Origin: Zingiber officinale | Lineage: Eukaryota > Streptophyta > Magnoliopsida > Zingiberales > Zingiberaceae | NCBI RefSeq assembly: GCF_018446385.1 | Contig: NC_056001.1 | Coordinates: 109,966,436 to 110,030,435 of the forward strand | Direction of reading: 5' to 3' | DNA: 64,000 nucleotides | In this document: one piece after another, positions 11,324-22,316 of the stretch | Position numbering within the stretch: the first letter of the stretch is position 1 | Layout of the letters: every line of letters starts with the position of its first letter | The notes under the pieces: generated by a model | The model's database searches: none | Seen by the model: only the letters and a program-made list of their open reading frames with translations | What the model was told of the DNA's origin: nothing | Translations under genes and position numbers: made by a program

Positions 11324-12694
11324 CTATGGGTCAGAAAATGGTTCTTCTGACTCATTAAGGTTAGGTTGAATTTCATCATCTTCTATAACTCTTGGATTGA
11401 TGTCAATATTTTCATTTATATTAGGTAGGTTGTTTTCTTCATCAAATATTACATTAGTTGTTTCTTCAACTTTCAAGGTATTTTGATTATATACTCTAAA
11501 GGTCCTACTGGTTGAAGAGTATCCTAAAAATATTCCTTGGTTAGACTTGGGTGTGAATTTTCCTAAGTAATCTTTAGTATTTAAAATGTGAACTTTACAA
11601 CCAAATACTTTTAAATAGTTTAGGTTGGGAATTTTATGATAGTAAAGTTCATAAGGTGTTTTATTGTGAAGTTTGTTAATTAAAATTCTGTTTTGAATAT
11701 AATTTGTAGTATTTATTGCTTCAGCCCAAAATTGATGATTTAAATTATATTCGTTTAACATAGTCCTTGCGGCTTCTTGTAGTGTTCTATTTTTACGTTC
11801 CACTAGACCATTTTGTTGGGGGGTTCTAGGATATGAAAATTCATGTTGGTATCCATTTATTTTACAAAATTGGGTAAACCTATGATTTTCAAATTCTCTC
11901 CCGTGATCACTTCTTATTCTTTTAATTTTAGAATCTTTTTCATTTTCCGTTAATTTGCAGAAATTATTAAATGTTTCATAGGTTTCATCTTTTGTTTTTA
12001 GGAATCTTACCCATGTGTACCTAGAGTAGTCGTCAATTATCACTAAGCAATATTGGTTCTTGTTTAATGACTTGGCTCCATGTGAATCAAATAGGTCAAG
12101 GTGAAGGAGCTCAAGTAAGGAGTTAGTTCTTTCTAGGTTGGTTGACTTGTGGGTTGACTTGGTTTGTTTTCCTTTTTGACACGCATCACAGATTGAGTTT
12201 TCAATAAATTTTAATTTGGACAAGCCTCTAACTAGACCATTTTGACTCATTTTTGCAATGAGTCTAGTGTGAGTGTGACCCAATCTTCTGTGCCACAGTT
12301 GAGTTTCCTCTTGTTGTGTCAAGAGACACTTTATTGAGGATATTGATAGGTCAATTGTGTAGATGTTGTTCTTCCTAAGCCCCTTAAGTTTAATCTCAGG
12401 GTTTTCAATGTTTTTAACTAGACACCCAGATTTATCAAAATTGACTAGATATCCACTGTCACACAATTGACTTATACTTAGCAAATTAAAGTTAAAATTT
12501 TCAACCAATAAAACATTTCGAATAATGAAATCGGAACTAAGTTCAATATTACCTTTTCCGATTACTTTAAGTTTACCGTCGTTGCCGAATGCAACCGATC
12601 CTAAATTCTTGTACTTGAGTTTAGTAAATTTCAATTTATCTCCAGTCATGTGTCTGAAGCATCCACTATCCAACATCCATTGATCCAATTCCTA
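11324..12694 (-). pseudogene. element A protease and integrase
   Basis: A 454-residue open segment starts near LDQWMLDSGCFRHMTGD. It has the protease triad DSG (residues 7-9), the integrase zinc region (LWHRRLGHTH and CDACQKGK) and the core (LDLFDSHG, RSDHGREFE, PQQNGLVERKNRT), then the copia tail (LKVFGCKVHILN, GIFLGYSS). It ends in a stop at 11,324 before RT, so the polyprotein is broken there. TTTATGTGTAG immediately before GAATTGGATCAATGG at about 12,694 reads like a splice acceptor, so the first ATG need not be the real start. Confidence 0.85.
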
Positions 12695-12827
12695 CACATA
12701 AAGTAGTTGAATTGGTTTCTCTTTAATGGAGTTAAAGATAGCTTAATTGAAGTGAACCCCTTAGTTTTTCTATCTCACTCAATCTAAGTTAGCAAGCAAT
12801 TAATCCTATGGTTGTTTAACATTTTGA

Positions 12828-13372
12828 ATTTAAGTTTTTAAAATAATTTTGAAATTAAGTTTTTAAAATAATTTTGAAATTAAGTTTTAAAATAATTTTG
12901 AAATTAAGTTTTAAAATAATTTCAAAATTAAGTTTTTAAAATAATTTTGAAATTAAGTTTTTAAAATAATTTTGAAATTAAGTTTTAAAATAATTTTGAA
13001 ATTAAGTTTTTAAAATAATTTTGGAATTAAGTTTTTAAAATTATTTTGAAATTAAGTTTTAAAATAATTTTGAAATTAAGTTTTTAAAATCATTTTGAAA
13101 TTAAGTTTTTTAAATCATTTTGAAATTAAGTTTTTAAAATAATTTTGAAATTAAGTTTTTTAAAATAATTTTGAAATTAAGTTTTTAAAATAATTTTGAA
13201 ATTAAGTTTTTAAAATAATTTTGAAATTAAGTTTTTTTTAAATCATTTTGAAATTAAGTTTTTAAAATAATTTTGAAATTAAGTTTTTAAAATAATTTTG
13301 AAAGTAATTTTGAAATTAAGTTTTTAAAAATTATTTTGAAATTAAGTTTTAAAATTTATTTTGAAATTAAGC
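12828..13372. repeat. AT-rich minisatellite, 25-bp unit
   Basis: About 21 head-to-tail copies of TTTTGAAATTAAGTTTTTAA plus AATAA, with small length changes in the T and A runs. The unit resembles the 33-bp unit of the array at the corresponding position in element C. Confidence 0.9.
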
Positions 13373-13376
13373 ATTC

Positions 13377-13640
13377 TTTGGATAAACTTCTGGGCTATGG
13401 TGAGTCACAAGGAACTCATTAAAGTAACCATGCCTTCGAGGTTTCCCAAATAGTCCTACTCATTGAGCTTAATACTAAACCTTGGTCTAACTAGTTAGGA
13501 TCCATTTAAGGGTAGCTTGGTCAGTTCCACTTGGCCAAATGCACCAGGTCGAAGTCATATCTTCCTAGACATGCGATGCCCAAGCTTCCCTAACGTACTA
13601 TCATCCAAAAACTTCACCAGTACTGTGGGTCAAGTTAAAC
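13377..13640 (-). repeat. block conserved between elements A and C
   Basis: This matches 32,035-32,300 of element C almost throughout, for example GGTGAGTCAC, CTTGGTCTAACT, GGTCAGTTCCACTTGGCC and CCAAAAACTTCACCAGTAC. No frame is open on either strand. Conservation between two otherwise diverged elements suggests a constrained non-coding function. Confidence 0.75.
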
Positions 13641-13956
13641 CTAGCCCGTTTTAATCTAACCTTAATTGCCCTGTCGGGTAATCTACTCTTGTTTTACCCA
13701 TTTCGGGTAGATTAGGTTTAGTTACCCTGTCGGGTAGTTCAGTTGGAGGTGTCAGCTAGTCTGGATCCTCCATCTATATTGAATTTTTGAATTTGAATCT
13801 TTAATTTGTTTTTTGAATTTTGAATTAATATTTGAATTTTGAATCTTTAATTTGATTTTTGAATTTTGAATTAATATTTGAATTTCAAATTTTTAATTTG
13901 ATTTTGAATTTTGAATTTATATTTTAATTTCAAATTTTTTAATTTGATTTTTTTTC

Positions 13957-14587
13957 TTAATTTTGTTTTGTTAAGATCGTTTTTCTTTTAACTCCCCCTG
14001 GATCGTAGCCTCGATATGGTCTATCGAGGTAGTGTATTTGATCATTCGGGACCCAGTATTGACCAAGTCCAACTTGATTGACCAATTTGGACTTGGGAAC
14101 CCATGCTTGGACTAATTTACTATTTTGTTTGTTTATTAAGGATAAATAAGATTTATATTTCTTTTTAATTTTATATCCTAGCCCAGTTCTATTGTAAACG
14201 GCTCTTTGTGTTCCAAGAATTAGGTCAAGATTCTTGGAACCTAAAGAAAACCGTTCTAACGTATTTTTTAAATCCTTAACCTGATTTTTCAAACTTGAAT
14301 TTTCTTCCTCAAGTTTTTGAACATGAGTAGAATTTTCAGTCTGAACTTGATCAGGTATGGATTTAATGTTAGTCATTTCTTTAAGGACGGCTACTTCCTT
14401 TAGAAGTGACTTTATTTTAAGGTTCGACTTAGCTAACTTGCGTAATAAATAATTGACTAAATTGTTAAGTCTAGGAATACTTACAGTGGATTCTAGCCCT
14501 TCGGAAACGGATGCGGATCCGTGGCTTCGCTCGGACTCGGCCTCTGACTCGCTCTCGCTCTCGGATTCGACGATCTGGTCCCGGGCC
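13957..14587 (-). pseudogene. element A gag, coiled-coil C-terminal part (truncated)
   Basis: The frame is open from the stop at 13,957 back to the junction with B at 14,587, without its own start. It begins in an acidic Ser/Glu-rich stretch (ESESESESEAESERSHGSAS), passes through a Leu/Lys/Glu coiled coil, then the block LDLILGTQRAVYNRTGLGYK, and ends after YWVPNDQIHYLDRPYRGYD. The same domain order is seen in element C gag. The capsid-like part and zinc knuckle are lost beyond the B insertion. Confidence 0.8.
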
Positions 14588-16988
14588 TGTTGGAGTGTAT
14601 ACGGAAAGCCTAAGCTTTGTAAACATTCATTATGTATAAAGAATCACATTTGGTCAAATTGTCTACATTTGTTTGTAGTTGTTCTTTTAATTTATATTGT
14701 AGATAATATAGTATGTGGTGTCACATGCAGAAGATGATGTTATCAGTACCTTATAAATTATAAACAGTAGCTCACGACCAAAATAGAAAGGTACAAACCA
14801 TTAGAAGGTCGTAGTGTAATTAGGTATCAGTTTATCTTGACTATATAATTACACTAGTACACTCAGAGTGTATTGAGTAGGACCATTTGAGGTCGTTTCT
14901 TTTATACTGACTTTATAAAGGAACAAAGACCTCGGTTATTATGGAAGTGTGTGCTCTTAATCCTAATATAATAACAAGCATATATATTTGATATTTATTT
15001 CTTTAATTTATCAATGGGTGAGATTTAGTTCGATGAATCAATAAGCCCGATAAGTTGGGAAATGGTATAACTTATAGTGTGTGTTGTTGATTATAGAAGG
15101 AAACTGTGTCCTAGAGATACTAGGTTGATAATGTCCTCAAGAGGAGCTCATAAGGATTGTCATGTTAAACCCTGCAGGTGGACCTAGTCCGACATGACAA
15201 TAAGGTTGAGTGGTACTACTCTTGGATTTAGATATTAATTAAATGAGTTGTCAGTAACTCACTTAATTAGTGGACATTCGATATCTTAAACACGGAGACT
15301 AACACACTCATAATAAGAAGGAGCCCAAAATGTAATTTGGGATTGGTGCGATAGTTCAATAATAGTTCTCTAGTGGAATGAATTATTATTGATAAAATTA
15401 AGTTGTGTGTTCGAGGCGAACACGTAATTTTATCGGGAGACCAAAACTAATTCCTCCTCTCGGTCCCTATCGTAGCCTCTTATTTATAGAATACTATACC
15501 CACCTATACCCACCTTCTATACCCACCAATAGGGGGCCGGCCAAGCTAGCTTGGGAACCAAGCTAGGGCCGGCCTAGGTATAAAATTGGGTGGCCGGCCC
15601 TAGCTTAAACCCAAGCTAGTGGGGGCCGGCCAAATTAATTTAAAAAGGGATTTTAATTTTAATTTTTATTATGTGGGAGATATAATTTATTAAAGAGAAT
15701 TAAAATTAAAATATCTCTCTTGTAAAAGATCTACAAAAGATTAAAGAAAGAGATTAGATCTCTTTCCTTATTTGTAGATTGGTGAGATATTTTATTTTCT
15801 CTTTAAAAATTATTCACATGTTATAAAATTAAAATTATAGAAATTTCCTTTTATCAACCATGAAGAGATTTTTAAAGAGAAATTTTATTTTTTAAAATTT
15901 TCGGAAACAAATTAGGAAGTTTTAATTGTTGATTAAAACTTGTCTAATTTTTTCCTTCATTGATGTGGCCGGCCATTAGAGTTTGATTTGGGAAATTTTA
16001 TTTTATTTTTCTCAATTAAATCATGTCAAGGAAATTAAGGAAATTTTATTGTAATTAAATTTCCTAATTTGCCTAGGCCAAGGAATATAAAAGAAGGGGT
16101 AGGGGTGCCTTCATGAGACACAACCTCTATTATTTTCTCTCCCTCTTTTGTTCCTTGGTGTGGCCGGCCATCATCATCATCTCCCTCTCTTCCTCTTGTG
16201 GTGGCCGAACCTCTCTCAAAGGCTTGGAGCTCTTGTGGTGGCCGGATACTACTTGGAGAAGAAGAAGAAGAAGGAGAGGAAGCTAGCATCTCTTGGAGCT
16301 TGGTTAGTGTTTTGATTTTCTTCCTTGGTGAAGCTTCTTTCTTTGTGGCCGAACCTAGCTAGGAGGAGAAGAAGGTGGTCGGTGGTTTCTCGTCTCGGAA
16401 GATCGTTGCCCACACAACGTCCGAGGTTAGAAGAGGAATACGATAGAAGATCAAGAGGTTTTCTACAAGGTATAACTAGTAATTTTTCTTTCCGCATCAT
16501 ACTAGTTATTTATGGAAATAATACTAAATACAAGAGGCTTACGTTCTAGAATTTCGAATATGTTTTTCGATGTTGTGTTCTTTTATTTTTTTCTTTTCCT
16601 TGTGATTTGATTGTTCTCTTTGGTTAACCTAAAGTTATTTTAGGAAATTAAATATTAGCTTTCTATAAAAGGTTTTGTCTAGTCGGTGGTGGTTGCTCCC
16701 ATATCCAAGAAGGCCATGTGCCTCGCCACGTCGAACCAATTATGGAAATTTATATTTAATGGAATTAATAACTTAAGGAGACTTGGGTCGAACGTGTTAA
16801 GTTCCGCAGGAGATCCAAGTCAAAACCTAAAAGAACAAATAGATTAAGTTTTGGATCAAATGTGTTAAGTTCCGCAGGCGATCCAAAATTTAATTTAAAA
16901 GAACACATGGTAGCTAGGAAAAGGTTCAGACCTTTGTACAAAATTTTTGTACAGTGGAACCTATAGGTTTTCCGAGTAGCAACCAACA
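14588..16988 (+). repeat. 5' LTR of element B
   Basis: Starts TGTTGGAGTGTATAC and ends AGCAACCAACA. The TATA box TATAAAAG is at 16,086-16,093, so transcription should start near 16,115. Six GGCCGGCC palindromes lie at 15,535, 15,567, 15,592, 15,624, 15,967 and 16,162, and the 14-bp palindrome CCAAGCTAGCTTGG overlaps the first. Short open frames within it are LTR sequence and not genes; the same frames occur in the 3' LTR. Confidence 0.9.
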
Positions 16989-16990
16989 AT

Positions 16991-17002
16991 TGGTATCAGA
17001 GC
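16991..17002 (+). other. primer binding site of element B
   Basis: TGGTATCAGAGC, complementary to the 3' end of initiator methionine tRNA, two bases after the 5' LTR. A second copy at 28,191-28,202 follows the 3' LTR. Confidence 0.9.
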
Positions 17003-18109
17003 TAGGGTTTTGCCTCTGTGTATTTGGTATTTAGTTTAATTATGCACATGTCATACATAATTTAGGCAGGATAATCGTAGGATGTGCTAACTTTGTGGAT
17101 GCTGGATCCAACTATTATGGCTTTTAGTTATTATGTGTGTGATTGGACCCTTGGACATGTCAAGGGCATTTATATGTGTGTGCATGATTGTATTAAAATA
17201 CAGCAGGAGCTGTATTTAGATTTATTAGGATTTTATTTTTGATCTAGATACATGTACATTCCTTTTATGGAATATAGGATCAAAATGTAAAATTCTATTT
17301 ATGTTGCGGATCGAATCTTGCAAAGCGTGGAACCTTCTAAGGACCAGAGGCGCAGCGGAACTAGGAGCAAGATGGATGCGATAGCTAGACCCGGTGGCGG
17401 TGGCCAAATATGGCAGCAGCTTGGGATGACAACACACGGAGGACAATTAGAGATAAAAGCCATAATAGTTGAAAATTAAATTTTCTATTTATTGCTTTTA
17501 TATTATGCTGTGTGTGCATGTTAGTTTACAAGTTTTAGTAGGCTAGCATAGTTAAAATTCCTCATTTATAAATAACTAAGTGGGAGAGGGATTTTTAAAT
17601 AAATCTCATGGTCTCCATTACTGGTTTGTAAGTGATGCAAACAAGCTTGCGCATTGGCTCTGAGTGCCTTCCTCCATAACGGATGAGCTTGTTTGTGGAT
17701 CACTAGAACATACTTCCATTTTTGGATGACTATAGGAAGTTAATTAAGAGCGTGTGATCTTCCCCAACGGAAGGGGCATAATCTTATTAATGGACTTAGT
17801 GTCAAGTAATGGTATACACTTAGACACATCTAATAGTATCCTCCCCATCGGAGTCACTGCTATTATTTGTGTGACCAAAAGATACCAACTATTAATTTTA
17901 TTTGTCAAAAAGTTAGGTTGACAAGATAATAAAATTAATGGGATAAAACCCTCCTTTTACAAATGTTGAATTTGTATACGTCCACACTAACGTGGCATAC
18001 AAAATTCACGGTGTTTTGAGGTGTTGGTTAATTTAAAATAGTATTGTTTGAGGAATCAATATTATTCTAAATTTAGAGTTCTGACCAAAAGTTATTTGTG
18101 ATTCTTAGG
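17003..18109 (+). other. leader region of element B
   Basis: Untranslated leader between PBS and gag. The only notable short frame is a 36-codon one at about 17,371-17,481 (MDAIARPGGGGQIWQQLG), of unknown meaning. Nothing else is recognisable. Confidence 0.6.
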
Positions 18110-21100
18110 ATGACTTTCAACCCACTGTCCATCATACTTCAACAAAATAGACTTACTGGACCTAATTACATAGATTGGAAAAGAAACCTAGACATTGTTC
18201 TTACTGCTGAAAGCTATAAATTTGTACTGACTGAGCAGTGCCCTGAAGCACCTACTGGTGAATCTACCCAAGAGGAGATTGAATATCATAGGAAATGGGT
18301 AAAAGCATATGAGATGGCGCGGTGTTACATTTTGGCTTCAATGTCAAATGTATTGCAACATCAAGATTTACCAACAGCCTATGATATTATGAACAATCTC
18401 AAGGAACTCTTTGGTCATCAGGATAGGGCTTCTAGGCAAGAAGCCATGAGAAAGATAATGACAGCCACCATGCAAGAGGGTACTCCTGTGAGGGATCATA
18501 TCCTAAAGATGATGGCTTATCTGAACGAGATACAGATCCTTGGAGGAGAAATTGATGGGGAAACCCAGATCGATATGATCCTCCAAACACTACCTAGAAG
18601 TTTTGAGCAATTCCGCCTGAATTACAATATGAACAAAAGGGTATATTCATTGGCGGAACTACTGACAGAACTTCAGGCAGCAGAAGGATTATTTCGTCAC
18701 AATGCTTAAATTCACTATGCTGAAAATGGTTCTACTTCTAAACCGAGAGGAAAGAAGAAGAAGAAACAAGCTAGTTCAGCAAAGAAAGTGAATAAGTCTC
18801 ATAGTACAGGATTTAAAGCTGGAGTGAAGAAGCCGAAGAGAAAGTGCTTCATCTGCAAGCAGGCAGGACATTGGAAGGCGGACTATCCTCGTAGGAACCA
18901 AAACAAAGGTATATCTCATGCTCTAGTTGTTGAAACATGTGTGCATGTGTTATCTACCAGCACCTGGTGTGTAGATACGGGAGCCACTGATCATGTCTGC
19001 AATTCCTTGCAGGGGTTCCAGGAAACCCGACGACTATCTGAAGGAGAAATTACCGTCTACATGGGCAATGCTACTAAGGTGGCAGCTGTTGCAGTGGGAG
19101 ACGTCTACTTATCTTTTAGTATAAATAGGAATTTGGTTTTAAGAAATTGTCTTTATGTACCCAGTTTTAGAAAGAATTTAATTTCAGTTTCTAAACTGTT
19201 TTTAGATGGATATTTAGTTTCTTTCAGTAACGATGTAGTTATTAAAAGAAATAAAGTGATTATCTGTTCTAGTGCATTAGTTGGCAATTTGTATACTTTA
19301 AATCCAATTTCTTCCACAAAGCAAAACATGGAAATTTATAACGCATCTTCTAACTCTAAGAGAAAAGAACCTTCAGAAATGAACCAAGCATATCTTTGGC
19401 ATCTAAGGCTTGGTCATATTAACTTAAGTAGGATTCAGAGGCTTATAGCCGATGGACTTTTGAGTGCATTAGAGTTGGAAAATTTTCCAACTTGTGAATC
19501 TTGCTTAGAAGGAAAAATGACCAAGAGACCGTTCAAGGCCAAGGGGTATAGAGCCAAAGAAGTGTTAGAGTTGGTTCACTCTGATTTGTGTGGTCCTATG
19601 TCTGTCCAGGCAAGAGGAGGTTTTGAATATTTTGTCTCTTTTATAGACGATTATTCAAGATATGGATACATTTACCTAATGCGCCGCAAGTCTGAGTGCT
19701 TTGATTAGTTCAAAGAATACAAGGCTGATGTGGAGAAACGACTAGGTAAAAGTATCAAGACACTACGGTCAGATCGTGGTGGCGAATACCTCTTAGGAGA
19801 GTTTAGGAATTACTTATCAGAGGCTGGGATTCAATTCCAACTGTCCGCACCTGGTACACCCCAACAGAATGGTGTGGCAGAACGAAGGAATAGGACTCTT
19901 ATGGAGATGGTTAGATCGATGATGAGTTATTCAGAATTACCAAATTCATTTTGGGGATATGCTCTGGAAACAGCAGTGTATGTTTTGAACTTAGTACCTT
20001 CTAAATCAGTTTCTTCTACTCCCATAGAATTATGGAATGGACGAAAACCCAGTCTAAGACATATTCGGATATAGGGTAGTCCAGCACATGTGCTGAAACC
20101 AGATGCTGATAAGTTAGAATCCCGTACAGAAGTTCGCGTGTTTGTAGGATATCCCAAAGGAACGAATGGTGGTTTATTTTATAGTCCTAAAGACCAGAAG
20201 GTCATTGTTAGCACCAATGCCCAGTTTTTAGAAGAAGACTATATAATGGATCACAAGCCCAGTAGCAAAGTTGTTTTAGAAGAACTTAGAGAGGACACGT
20301 CTACTTCAGTACCAACAGTACAAGATGAAGTACCACAAGAGACTGCAACACGTGTCACACATGATACACAGCCAGAGACAGTGCCTCATCGTAGTGGGAG
20401 GGTTGTGAGGCAACCTGAGAGATTCATGTTTTTGGGTGAGTCTTCGGACTTGATCCCAGGTAAACATGAACCAGATCCCCGAATATATGATGAAGCACTC
20501 CAAGATTTAGATGCAGTATCTTGGTAAAAGGCAATGAATTCCGAAATAGAATCTATGTATTCTAATAAGGTCTGGGAGCTTGTAGAACCACCTAATGATA
20601 AAGTCATTGGATGCAAGTGGATCTACAAAAGGAAAAGAGGGATAGATGGAAAGGTAGAAACCTTCAAAGCTAGGCTTGTTGCGAAAGGGTACACTCAGAA
20701 AGAGAGAATCGATTATGAGGAAACCTTTTCACCGGTAGCCATGCTTAAGTCTATCCGGATACTCTTATCCATTGCTGCTCATATGGATTATGAGATTTGG
20801 CAAATGGATGTCAAGACAGCTTTCCTTAATGGAAGTCTTGAAGAGAACATCCATATGAAGCAACCAGAAGGGTTCATTGAAAAAGGCAAAGAGCATCTAG
20901 TGTGCAAGCTCAATCGGTCCATTTATGGACTGAAGCAAGCTTCAAGGTCTTGGAACATCCGGTTTAATGAAGTAATCCAGTCGTATGGATTTATTCAGTG
21001 TCCGGATGAGTCTTGTGTATACAAGAAGTGTAACGGAAACGTGGTGGTATTTCTTGTACTATACGTAGATGATATTTTGTTAATTGGTAACAATGTCAAG

Positions 21101-22066
21101 GTATTATCAGACGTAAGGGTATGATTGTCCAAACAATTTGATATGAAGGACTTAGGAGAGTGTGCACACATTCTTGGGATCAAAGTGATAAGGGATCGCA
21201 AGAAAAGAATGTTGTGTCTGTCCCAAGCTTCATATATAAATACAATCCTTGCTCGTTTTAGTATGCAGGATTCCAAGAAAGGTTTCTTACCTTTTAGGCA
21301 TGGAATAGCTCTATCTAAAGAGATGTCTCCAAAGACATCAAAGGAGATAGAGGACATGAAAGCAGTTCCTTATGCTTCGGCTGTAGGAAGTCTTATGTAT
21401 GCAATGTTGTGTACGAGACCTGATATCTGTTTTGCCGTGGGCATGGTTAGCAGATATCAGAGTAACCCTGGACAAGGACATTGGACTGCGGTAAAGCATA
21501 TATTAAAGTACCTGAGAAGGACTAGAGATTATATGCTAATTTACCAAGCAGACGATTTGCTCCCTGTGGGTTACACGGATTCAGATTTCCAATCAGATAG
21601 GGACAATAGTAAGTCTACATCAGGCTATGTGTTTACTTTAGGAGGTGGAGCCATTTCATGGAGGAGTGTTAAGCAGAAATGCGTATCGGACTCAACCATG
21701 GAAGCAGAGTATGTAGCAGCCTCTAAGGCAGCTAAAGAAGCAGTATGGCTCAGGAACTTTCTAATGGACTTAGATGTGATTCCTGGTTTGCCCAAAATCA
21801 TCACAATTTATTGTGATAATAGCGGTGCAGTTGCAAACTCGAAGGAACCACGAGCTCATAAGGCAAGTAAACATATAGAGCGCATGCACCACCTGATACG
21901 AGATATCGTGAAGCGAGGAGAAGTTGTCATCGCCAAGATTGCATCAGCAGATAACCTGGCAGATCCTTTCACTAAGGCCCTTCCGGCGAAAGCTTTTGAT
22001 CGGCATGTGGAGAGAATGAGAATCAGATGTATGGTAAAAGATATGGCAGCTTGGTCATTAGTATAA
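18110..22066 (+). pseudogene. element B gag-pol polyprotein with five in-frame stops
   Basis: One frame runs the whole length with no frameshift. Gag starts at ATG 18,110 (MTFNPLSIILQQNRLTGPNY); an ATG-less extension to 18,098 is unlikely. The zinc knuckle CFICKQAGHWKADY has Tyr in place of the last Cys. Protease has WCVDTGATDHVCN; integrase has HLRLGHINL, CESCLEGK, HSDLCGPM, RSDRGGEY and NGVAERRNRT. RT has MDVKTAFLNG and YVDDILLIGN (about 21,061-21,090). RNase H has YTDSDFQSDRDNSKSTSG and MEAEYVAAS. Stops are TAA 18,707, TAG 19,706, TAG 20,072, TAA 20,525 and TGA 21,122. All catalytic motifs seen are intact. Confidence 0.9.
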
Positions 22067-22075
22067 GTGGGGGAT
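22065..22075 (+). other. polypurine tract of element B
   Basis: AAGTGGGGGAT directly before the 3' LTR start at 22,076. Confidence 0.85.
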
Positions 22076-22316
22076 TGTTGGAGTGTATACTGAAAGCCTA
22101 AGCTTTGTAAACATTCATTATGTATAAAGAATCACATTTGGTCAAATTGTCTACATTTGTTTGTAGTTGTTCTTTTAATTTATATTGTAGATAACATAGT
22201 ATGTGGTGTCACATGCAGAAGATGATGTTATCAGTACCTTATAAATTATAAACAGTAGCTCACGACCAAAATAGAAAGGTACAAACCATTAGAAGGTCGT
22301 AGTGTAATTAGGTATC
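22076..22316 (+). repeat. 3' LTR of element B, left part
   Basis: Matches 14,588-14,828 of the 5' LTR almost base for base, then is interrupted after GTATC by solo LTR 2. Confidence 0.9.

Larger units (their letters stand above)
12695..13956 (-). other. spacer between gag and pol of element A, possible intron
   Basis: This 1.26 kb stretch has no reading frame. From high to low coordinates it holds an AT-rich 50-bp-type repeat (13,777-13,950), a block conserved with element C (13,377-13,640) and a 25-bp minisatellite (12,828-13,372). A splice-acceptor-like site lies at 12,695. Since gag and protease are normally fused or adjacent in copia elements, an intron or a large insertion would explain it. 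A GT donor cannot be fixed, but GGGGGAGTTAAAAG near 13,990 is one option. Confidence 0.45.
3678..14587 (-). mobile_element. SIRE-like Ty1/copia element A (5' truncated)
   Basis: This is a minus-strand copia element. Reading from its 3' end (low coordinates) it shows the 3' LTR, a polypurine tract, non-coding 3' region, RNase H, RT, integrase, protease, a long AT-rich spacer, and the coiled-coil part of gag. The gag is cut at 14,587 by element B, so the 5' LTR and PBS are absent. RT is interrupted by a solo LTR at 7,283-10,829. SIRE/Maximus assignment rests on the gag block LDLILGTQRAVYNRTGLGYK, the AAAAAGGGGGAG polypurine tract and the LTR type. No target duplication can be defined because one end is lost. 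Confidence 0.85.
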
